Shown: positions 56,354-64,000 of the stretch, in pieces
Numbering within the stretch: position 1 is the stretch's first letter
Layout: every line of letters begins with the position of its first letter
From: Leptobrachium leishanense
Taxonomy: Eukaryota > Chordata > Amphibia > Anura > Megophryidae
NCBI GenBank assembly: GCA_009667805.1
Contig: CM019066.1
Span: 117,356,190 to 117,420,189 of the forward strand
Direction: 5' to 3'
DNA: 64,000 bases
Translations under genes and position numbers: made by a program
The notes under the pieces: generated by a model
The model's input: the letters and a program-made list of their open reading frames with translations, nothing else
Databases searched by the model: none
What the model was told of the DNA's origin: nothing

Positions 56354-57660
56354 AAAAGTTTGGTAATGTCCATAAATAAAATCAATATAAAATGTAAGGT
56401 AAAGGTGTCCTCTTTTATAGTGCATCAGAGTAATGCCACTTCCGGCCACGCTGGCAGGGTGTTCACTTCCTACTTCCGGTCAGTCGTCTTCCGATCGTTT
56501 GGATTTACCCAGTAATGCTTTGCGGTAAATACGAAATTTCAACGAAAACAATGCGACAAATGGCCGGTCGTAGTAACTATGAATACTTTAAATCGGTAAT
56601 AATCCGAAAACAGTTAGAAATGAATAATGGACAGAGATTTGGCTTGCATAAAATACGAAAATCGAGCGATATTTTTCTTCGTATGGTTGACTATCGGTAA
56701 ACCGGAAGTAAACAGGAAAATTTACCCAGTAGCAACTTTCGGTTTTGATTATATGGTCAAGCATATAATGCTTTTCACACGAAAAAATGTGAATTTTCAA
56801 TAAAAATACGACAAATGGTCGATCGCAATGCCTATGGATCCGAAAAATGTTAGAAACGAATGATGGATGAGCGTATGACTTATGAAATACGAAAATAAAG
56901 GATCGAGCGGAAATAGGAAAGTTTACCCAGTAAGGCCTTGCGACCGCTTTCGGTTTCGATTTTCGTCCATACATATACCATAGTCAAACATTAGTCTCAA
57001 TTTTCGTATACAATAATGGTATCAATTGAAATCCGAACAATAAACGAACGAAAATGTAATATATACGAATCTCGGAGAAAGGAAGCAGGCAGCATTTCTG
57101 CTTCATATATTCTTGACTTGGGGGAACAAAAAATGATATAAGGGAGATTTTACCCAGTATGGCCTTTCGGCATATATTAATTTTAAAAACATTGTTTTCC
57201 TACATTCGACCTATCGGGTCAATTAATATCCGAACAAGTGAGAAAAGATTAATAAACAAAAATAAGATATAAGAAATATCATAAAAAATTATGGCTTAAA
57301 AATTGGATTTAAAAATAGATAAAAGGTTGAACAGTATTTATGCTTCATATAATCTAACGGTTAGCAAACGAATAAATGTGATCTATTTATCTGATGGGGC
57401 CTTGCTGCAAATATAGGTGGCATTAAAAAACAGCTGTGGGGATCAGAATGAAAAGTATAGGACCAATTAATGAAAATATAGACGAGGATGCTAGGACAAT
57501 GGTGATATATGCCATAGGCTAAAATGGGGAACCAAATGGGAGACTATTAAGGTCAATTGTAAATTAAGGAACGGAGGTAGTGATCTATTAAGAGCAATCG
57601 TTAAGAGATAACAGCCTGATAAAAATAGGGGGGGAGGAGTGAACTAAAAAGTAGGAAAAA

Positions 57661-59210
57661 CTAATCGTTAAGGAAATGGCACAACTCAAAGTCTGCATTT
57701 AATCCATGAGGCTGAAGTGTGTTCATTAGAAAAATCCACCTCATTTCTTCTTTTCCTAGTCTTGTTTCCAGACTTCCTCCTCTCCAGAAAGGTTCTAACT
57801 TTTGAACTGCCAAAAACAGGAGGCCCTCTGGGTTCTGACCATGTTTTAGTTTGAAGTGTAATGATACGCTATGCTTGTCAAACCCTTTTTTTATGTTTCT
57901 TATATGCTCCTGTACGCGTATGTTGAGAGGTCGTGTGGTGCGTCCCACATATTTGAGTCCACAAGGGCAAGTCAGAACGTATATAACGTTTTTAGAGAAG
58001 CATGTCATTATTCCTTTGAGTTTAATTTTCTTACCATTCCTTTCAATTTCTGATATTATTTGTTTTCTGCTTTTGTGTTTCTACAATTTAAGCAATTTCC
58101 ACATTGGTGGAAACCCGCTTGTATCCCAAAGTAGTTGATCGTTTTCTTTTTTCCCACTCTATGTGTGAGTTCCATCTTTAGGTTTTTCACCCCCCTACAT
58201 ATGATACGTGGTATTGCTGGAAGAATGCCACCCAATATGGGGTCTCTTTGTAAGATCGGCCAATGTTTCTTGATGCTCTTTCTAATTTCCTTATTAAGGG
58301 GATTATATGAGAATATAAACGGTATACTCTCCATAGGGTTCAATGCTGGATTCTTTTTCTTCTTCTTCAATAGATCCAGTCTTTCCATTTTGTCTAACCT
58401 CCACTGTAGTGTCTTCCAGGGTTTGCATACTGTATCCTTTCTCGACAAAATCTGAGCGTAATTTTGTTGACTGAGTGTCAAAATCCGAGATGTTCGTACA
58501 ATTTCTTTTCATCCGTAGAAATTGTCCTTTCGGAACGGCATTCAGCCACTGAGGTAGATGGCAACTCCTACGTTCTATAAAACTATTGCAGTCGACGTCT
58601 TTAAAATAGGTCCTGGTCTTAATTGTATCATTCTCGACTAATATTTTCAAATCTAGGAAGATAACTTCAGTTTTACTCCAATTAGAGGTCAAAATAATGC
58701 CTCTATCATTGGTAGCTAAGAAGTCCAAGAATAATCGCAAATCTTCTTCTCCCCCTCTCCATATAAAAAATATATCGTCGATGTATCGGCGATAAAGAAC
58801 TAAATTCATTCTCCAGTTAGATAAAAAGGAATTTTCTCAGTAGGCCATAAAAAGATTTGCAAAACTAGGGGCAAATCTTGTCCCCATCGCCATGCCGGAT
58901 ATTTGTAGGTAAAACTCTTCCAAAAACCAAAAATAATTGTGTTCAAGTATCAGATGTATGCCTTTGAGAATGAAGTCCACTTGTTCAGGCAGGAGCTTAT
59001 TGTCTTTCTCTAGAAAAAATTGGGCAGCTTCTATCCCTCTATTGTGTGGGATGATAGTGTAGAGTGACTGAACATCACTAGTAACTAATATGTCACCATC
59101 CTTCCAATCCACGTCTGTCAAAATGTTGATCATCTCAATGGTATCCTTCAAGTAGGTCTCAGTAGTTGTGACATAAGGTTGTAACAGCTGAGCCTGATAC
59201 ATTGTACTGA
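57661..59210 (-). pseudogene. PLE reverse transcriptase with GIY-YIG endonuclease, broken
   Basis: Motifs in order on the minus strand: SDVQSLYTIIPH (RT catalytic block A, 59090-59050), GMAMGTRFAPSFANLFMAY (block B), then an in-frame TGA at 58837-58839, and YRRYIDDIFFIW with the YIDD catalytic pair. Downstream are LDLKILVENDT, a frameshift near a GAA run at 58350-58370, and ILGGILPAIPRIICRGVKN with a CGNCLNC zinc-type cluster. After another frameshift the C-terminal domain reads VIYVLTCPCGLKYVGRTTRP with the conserved Arg in RVQEHI and Glu in ETRLGKEEMRWI, a GIY-YIG nuclease (VIY/YVG). Missing: the N-terminal RT part. At least one stop and two frameshifts, so inactive, but recognisable throughout. 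Confidence 0.85.
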
Positions 59211-59279
59211 GAGATAATATAAAAAGCAGCCGATCTCAGTGCTCACAGCCACTGGATTTAAAGGGCTAAAAAAAAAAGG

Positions 59280-59520
59280 CTCCTCTGTATAATGTTTAGA
59301 ACATCCTCCTGCATTAATTAATACTCCTCTCTGTATAATATATAGAACATCCTCCTGAATTAATTAATGTCCCTCTCTGTATAGAAGATCCTCCTCAATT
59401 TATACCTCTGTATAATGTGTATAACATCCTCCTGCATTAATACCCCTCTCTGTATAATGAATAGAACATCCTCCTGCATTAATTAATGCCCCTCTCTGTA
59501 TAGAACATCCTACTGCATTG
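59280..59520. repeat. Tandem repeat, about 60-bp unit, five copies
   Basis: Units such as CTCTGTATAATGTATAGAAC followed by ATCCTCCTGCATTAATTAATG, of variable length because of internal deletions. It separates the PLE truncation point from the hAT right end. Confidence 0.85.
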
Positions 59521-59754
59521 GCATGTGGAGGGTGCAGAACTACGGATGTTGCGCTCTTCATTGCTGGTCTCCTTCACTCATCAATGTAATATCACATAAA
59601 GGACTGAAACTAAAATGTAGTGCATTTTATTTCAGTTTTTCGTTTTTTGTACTGAGCAGTTTTGTTTCTCTTGAGTCATACGAAAATGAAATTATCCCAA
59701 AATTCGGACTAAATCGTTTTAGTACTAAAACGAATGCACATGTCTACTTGATTG

Positions 59755-59974
59755 GCCAGCAAACCCACCTGACCTGAACCCCATAGAGAATCTATGGGGC
59801 ATTGCCAAGAGAAAGATGATACACTTGAGACAGAACAATGCAGAAGAGCTGAAGGCCGCTGTTGAAGCATCCTGGTCTTCAATAACACCTCAGCAGTGCC
59901 ACAGGCTGATAGTTTCCATGCCACGCCGCATTGAGGCAGTAATTGCTGCAAAAGGGGCCCAAACCAAGTACTGA
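59755..59974 (+). pseudogene. Tc1 transposase, C-terminal part after the hAT insertion
   Basis: Continues the transposase: PPDLNPIENLWGIAKRKMIH with the third catalytic acid (Glu), then LRQNNAEELKAAVEASWSSI and the terminal RRIEAVIAAKGAQTKY, stop TGA at 59972-59974. These 70-odd residues are intact, so most damage is in the first half and at the insertion. Confidence 0.88.
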
Positions 59975-60227
59975 GTACATATGCATGCTTATACTTTTCA
60001 GAGGTCAGATTTTGTTCTATGTAGAATCCTTGTTTTATTGATTGCATGTAATATTCTAATTTTAGAGAGATTGTGGATTTGGGGTTTTCATGAGCTGTAA
60101 ACCATAATCATCACAATTATGACAAATCACGGCTTGAACTATCTCATATATTAGTTTCACCTTTTAAGTTGCATTACTGAAATAAATGAACTTTTACACG
60201 ATATTCAAATTTTTTGAGTTTCACCTG

Positions 60228-60860
60228 TATATGGTCATGATTGGTATCATTGGAAAGGTCAGACTAACATTTTCAATGACACCTCACTTGACATTGTGGG
60301 GAATACCGAATGGTGATGCAAGGGAGCAAAGTACCTCTTGCTCTCTTTCCAGTGGCTGAAGATTTCAATGAAAGAATGCATAATAATGCCTTGTTCCATC
60401 ACCTCGACACTTGCAGCTGCTGTGTGAAATGCGGTGACATAGTGCAGCAATATTATTCACTTTATCATTAAAAAAGGAACAATACTGCTGCTTAAAAAGA
60501 GATTTTTTTATAGATTTACTGGTCATTTTTGGTATCATTGGAAAGGCCTGGATTTGAAACTGACTTCCTCCACTGCATAGTTCTGGATATACAGGAGTCC
60601 AAACGACCCCCGCATCTCCTGTATTGAGATTCCTCAGCTGGGCAGGGGTACTCTTTATGTCATCATCGTGCAATGACTCCCATGGCGGGGGGCAGTCCCA
60701 CAGTGAGGGCTGACATGCAAGATGTCAGTCCACTGTGAATAAAGCCCCAGATTGGCACTGAGCAGGGACAACATGAAGACGTGCAGGGAGCGTCCCACGT
60801 GCATGCAAGTGCAATGGGAGGATGCTCCAAGCACATCCTTCACGTTTAAGTGGTTAAATG
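60228..60860. repeat. Right part of the split GGTATCATTGGAAAGG repeat array
   Basis: GGTATCATTGGAAAGG at 60242 and 60531, TAGTGCAG at 60437, and TTAAGTGGTTAA near the right end. The same ordered words (TAGTGCAG, ATAATTGAAATGGNAACAATATTGCTGC-like, GGTATCGTTGGAA) occur in the TTAA elements at 30.65 and 33.5 kb, so it belongs to that family. Confidence 0.55.
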
Positions 60861-62627
60861 AATATAGCAATAAAGTCACACTCATTTTTTTGTTTCCAAT
60901 CATGTAAAATTTATGTTTACACTATGCTGAATTCTATTATGTTGAAATAACACTACATCTTTTAAAAAAAAAAACACACACGTACCTTTCACAATGAATA
61001 CTTTATTGCTAAAAAATGCTGAGCCTTCAGTCAGTCATGATTGTTTTGCTGGTAAAATATTGGGAGAAGTACCAAAATGTGTCAGAGACACAAAGTGCAT
61101 GCTGTTGGAAATATGTAGCAGACAGATTGGATGGGCAGAGAGTGTAAGCACAAACCTTCAATTGCAATATTTGTAAAGCACAATAAAATAATATATAGCT
61201 GTACTAATAATTGATACTCTTTATCACTTCCAGAAGATCATGCATTGTTCTATATATTTGAAGAGTGTCTCGGATATATATAAAAAAAAAAGGTGTGTAT
61301 AGCATAAAATATTCTGTTATACATGAAATTGTGTTGCATCTCTTTATATCTCGGTAGAGAATTGTAGATGAAAATAGGATTGACAGCATGGATTTATGAG
61401 TCGACGCTTAAAAAAACGATTACAGCTATGTGTGAAGACGAAACGGTAAAAGAATTCGAAAACAGGTGTCAGTAGTTTGAAAGGAAATGTATACTCTGTA
61501 GGTGGAAGTTACCAAGCAGATTAGTTACTTGGGCATTGATCTAAATCTGCCAGTGAGTTGATTATAACATATTTAACATTATGATAAGAGGTAGTAGCCT
61601 TAGTTATATAACATTTTTTTATCTCCTTTGCAAGTCAAAAGGTGGTACACTTCCTTTATTAAAAATTAAGGTCTCCTTTAGTGATTCTGAAGGTTCTGTG
61701 AATATTCTGTGAAGGTTCTGTGAAGTCAATATTGCTCTGATATCTCCTCACTTTCACAAGCTTTTTGTTGGCTTTCTATGACTGGAGAATAGATGCTATT
61801 TGATTGTCACCTACCTAAATCCACTCAATTGGTTAAGTCTGCTCTATATTGCAAATCTCTATCTACATATCCCAACACTCATGCATGTGCAAATGGCCTG
61901 CTACAGTACATGTTAACGGTGATAATCGTTTACTCTTCTTATTCTCAATGATAGAAGAATTAAGGAGAATTCTCAAAGGATTCTAAACTTAAGGCCCAAA
62001 TTATCCTTTTCTAAATGCTCTCAGATTTCTTCTCCCAAATTTCTTTATTTATACACTTAAACTTTTGCAAATGTACACACATTAATCTTTTAAAAAAAAT
62101 CTTTCAAATCTACATGTTGTCTATTTTTAATATCCTAAAAATAAGGACATCTGTTTTGCTTGGAAAGCTTTGAATGACTCCTACTGGCACAGACATGGTT
62201 AAATTCACAATACTTCAATGCAACACATTTTTATAAGCATTTCCAGTAATGCTATATAAAGCCCACAATTCCCTCAATGTTATCAAAATTTATTTTAACA
62301 ACATAACCTTCACAGATGAATGATTTACTCCTCCCATTGTGTCAAAATATTAGTGTAAATGTGTCCTGTTTACGCATTTAATGCATTTTATTGCTGCTGC
62401 AATTGTAAATTAATAATGTTCTTTTTAAATTAGGTACTTTACAATATCTGCATATGCTTCAGGCAAAATATGAAATTTATAAAAACAATGTTATACAATC
62501 ATTCAACCTTTATTTGCAGAAACAGTGGCATGTATTTTTGAAATGGGTTTGTTTACTTAAACTGTATAATTAGTATGCTTGTAATTTTATCATCCCACGC
62601 TTTGAACACTGGACATACAGTCACGTC
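60861..62627. other. Intergenic, AT-rich, no gene seen
   Basis: No recognisable repeat, RNA gene or domain-bearing frame. Confidence 0.5.
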
Positions 62628-63639
62628 CAGAAATATTGGGACATCGACACAATTCTAACATCTTTGTCTCTATACATCACCAAAATGGAGATGGAATGAA
62701 ACAAACACAATGTGCTTTAACTGAAGACTGTCAGCTTTAATTTGAGGGTATGTACATCCAACTCAGGTGAACGGTGTAGGACTTACAGCAGTTTGCAGAT
62801 ATGACTCCCACTTGTTAAAGGGACCAAAAGGGTAATAATCATAAATCAAACTTTCCCTTCTTAATACTTGGTTGCAAATCCTTTGCAGTCAATCACAGCC
62901 TGAAGTCTGGAACGCATAGACATCACCAGACGCGGGGTTTCATCCCTGGTGATGCTCTGACAGGCCTCTACTGCAACGGTCTTCAGTTCCTGCTTGTTCT
63001 TGGGGCATTTTCCCTTCATTTTTGTCTTCAGCAAGTGAAATAAATGCTCAATGGGATTCAGGTCAGGTGATTGACTTGGCCATTGCATAACATTCCACTT
63101 CTGACCCTTCAAAAACTCTTTGGTTGCTTTTGCAGTATGCTTTGGGTCTTGTCCATCTGCACTGTGAAGCGCCGTCGAATGAGTTCTGCAGCATTTGGCT
63201 GAATGTGAGCAGATAATATTGCCCGAAACACTTCAGAATCCATCCTGCAGCTTTTGTCAGCAGTCACATCATCAATAAATACAAGAGAACCAGTTCCATT
63301 GGCAGCCGTACATGCCCACGCCATGACACTACCACCATGCTTCACTGATGAGGTGGTATGCTTAGGATCATGAGCAGTTCCTTTCCTTCTCCATACTCTT
63401 CTCTTCCCATCACTCTGGTACAAGTTGATCTTGGTCTCATCTGTCTATAGGATCTTGTTCCAGAACTGTGAAGGATTTGTTAGGTGTTGTTTGGCAAACT
63501 CTAATCTGGCCTTCCTGTTTTTGAGGCTCACCAATGGTATACATCTTGTGGTCAACCCTCTGTATTCACTCTGGTGAAGTCTTCTCTTGATTGTTGACTT
63601 TGACACACATACACCTACCTCCTGGAGAGTGGTCTTGAT
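62628..63639 (-). mobile_element. Tc1-family transposon (CAGTCACGTCCAGAAATATT end), interrupted
   Basis: Left end CAGTCACGTCCAGAAATATTG with TA at 62626-62627. The body is a minus-strand transposase. The copy is cut at 63639 by a TAGGGATGAGC element that continues past the window, so the transposon's other end is not visible. Confidence 0.85.
62861..63639 (-). pseudogene. Tc1 transposase, several breaks, N-terminus beyond the insertion
   Basis: Reads from 63639 leftward: the end of the DNA-binding domain (VGVCVSKSTIKRRLHQSEYR), LEFAKQHLTNPSQFWNKIL, a TAG in place of the usual Trp, TDETKINLYQSDGKRRVW with the first catalytic Asp, HGGSVMAWACTAANGTGSL, and FTVQMD where the second Asp block is damaged by a frameshift (the next frame gives PKHTAKATKEFLK-type sequence). 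The third part, [20 protein letters not shown] with the catalytic Glu, runs to the stop at 62861. One stop and one frameshift are seen. Confidence 0.85.
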
Positions 63640-64000
63640 TAGGGATGAGCCGAACACCCCCTGAGTTTGGTTCGGGTCCGAACTTCCCATTTGTTCGGGT
63701 CCGAACCTGAACCCCCATGCAAGTCAATGGGGCTGAAAATTCGGTTTTTTAGAGTGCCCTCCAAGAGGGCATATATGCTACATATTTGCCATAAAAGGTG
63801 TATGGGGGTCCGGGTAGTGCCCTGGGGGACAGGAAACAAGAACAAAAAGTAAAAAAAAACACGTTTTTAAAGGGACAGTGAGTTTTCCATGAAATAAGGG
63901 TTAAAAATAAAAACGAAAAATTCCTTCAAATATCGTGCCTAGGAGGTCCCCATAACCTGCCCGTGAAGTGGCGGATTTCTAGGATGTATAGAAATATGTA
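63640..64000. mobile_element. Second TAGGGATGAGC element, runs off the window
   Basis: Starts TAGGGATGAGCCGAACACCC inside the Tc1 transposase and matches 2191-2515 almost base for base (GGGCATATATGCTACATATT, GTGAAGTGGCGGATTTCTAG). It carries a TTTTTAAAGGGACAGTGAG segment that is replaced by an A-run in the first copy, so this copy is the more complete at that point. Confidence 0.85.

Larger units (their letters stand above)
55880..59215 (-). mobile_element. Penelope-like element (RT plus GIY-YIG), 5'-truncated
   Basis: PLEs are retroelements whose RT carries a C-terminal GIY-YIG nuclease and whose repeats can carry hammerhead ribozymes. On the minus strand the RT gene starts at the truncation near 59215 and ends at 57661. 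1.3 kb downstream is a hammerhead motif (56306-56353) and a segment with CCTTGTCCTAGATTTTGTTT and AATAAATATATTG. Repeat-like segments at 55925-56240 (CACTCACATTTGTGGGAGCC and CACTCACCGATTCTGGAGCC) may belong to its terminal repeats. Boundaries, especially the lower one, are estimates. It lies entirely within the hAT element. Confidence 0.7.
54862..59746. mobile_element. Non-autonomous hAT element, perfect 8-bp target duplication
   Basis: Ends TAGACATGTGCA and complement TGCACATGTCTA (12 bp), flanked by CTTGATTG at 54854-54861 and 59747-59754. The duplicated bases are transposase codons of the host Tc1, which read through correctly if the insertion is removed (VLDWPANPPDLNP). 4,885 bp including a nested PLE; no hAT transposase found. 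The terminal regions are rich in TTTAGTAC/GTACTAAA words. Confidence 0.93.
53777..60227 (+). mobile_element. Tc1-family transposon (CAGGTGAAACTC ends), split by a nested hAT
   Basis: Terminal inverted repeats of about 178 bp: CAGGTGAAACTCGAAAAATT at 53777 and the complement ending GAGTTTCACCTG at 60227, flanked by TA. Without the 4.9-kb insertion the element is about 1.57 kb, the usual Tc1 size. Direct repeats within the terminal repeat (GTGAAACT near both its ends) fit the IR/DR type. The body holds a broken transposase gene. Confidence 0.93.

Overview
The window looks like a gene-poor, transposon-dense stretch of a vertebrate nuclear genome, most likely an amphibian; a ray-finned fish is the main alternative. 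The reasons are the mix of elements: several unrelated Tc1 families, hAT elements with 8-bp target duplications, PIF/Harbinger pieces with TWA duplications, piggyBac-like TTAA elements, L2/CR1-type LINE copies, a tRNA-derived SINE, and a Penelope-like element (PLE) with a GIY-YIG endonuclease and hammerhead-ribozyme-like tails. I found no intact host protein-coding gene, tRNA, rRNA or CRISPR array. Every recognisable coding stretch is a decayed transposon gene.

Layout. 0-2 kb: 5' part of a LINE (minus strand) with an APE endonuclease, the start of the RT and a 2A-like motif. 2.2-4.1 kb: a TAGGGATGAGC-ended element packed with nested MITEs; a second copy enters at 63.64 kb and cuts a Tc1 transposase. 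4.2-6.1 kb: a Harbinger MITE and Tc1/mariner fragments. 8.5 kb: SINE. 12.1-13.0 kb: LINE 3' part. 14.5-17 kb: a hAT MITE and palindromic MITEs. 19.1-21.2 kb: a 2.1-kb hAT with a perfect 8-bp target duplication. 21.6-27.9 kb: MITEs and a first PLE-tail remnant. 30.1-34.2 kb: two copies of a composite repeat flanking a 0.95-kb, 21-bp minisatellite. 34.8-35.9 kb: a broken Harbinger Myb-like gene with four GT-AG, phase-1 exons on one strand and its DNA-binding exon inverted. 37.1-38.4 kb: a cluster of hammerhead-like motifs, two of them in a 0.5-kb palindrome. 39.7 kb: an ETS/Sp1/ZNF143-like site cluster. 43.5-44.8 kb: a piggyBac-like MITE inside another repeat. 47.5-49.0 kb: a 1.6-kb palindrome centred on a hammerhead remnant. 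52.0-53.3 kb: a Tc1 with a DD34E transposase. 53.8-60.2 kb: three-level nesting, PLE inside hAT inside Tc1. 62.6-64 kb: a third Tc1, cut by the second TAGGGATGAGC element.

The most interesting signal is the recurrence of hammerhead-like RNA motifs (core CUGANGA ... GAAAC) at 37.1, 37.9, 38.2, 38.4, 48.3 and 56.3 kb. Each is followed by a short AT-rich tail, and two loci are large inverted repeats. One copy lies downstream of a PLE RT/GIY-YIG gene. This fits PLE-linked ribozymes (hammerheads in PLEs are established); the palindromic arrangement, with arms that begin at the predicted cleavage site in one case, is the part that deserves testing.
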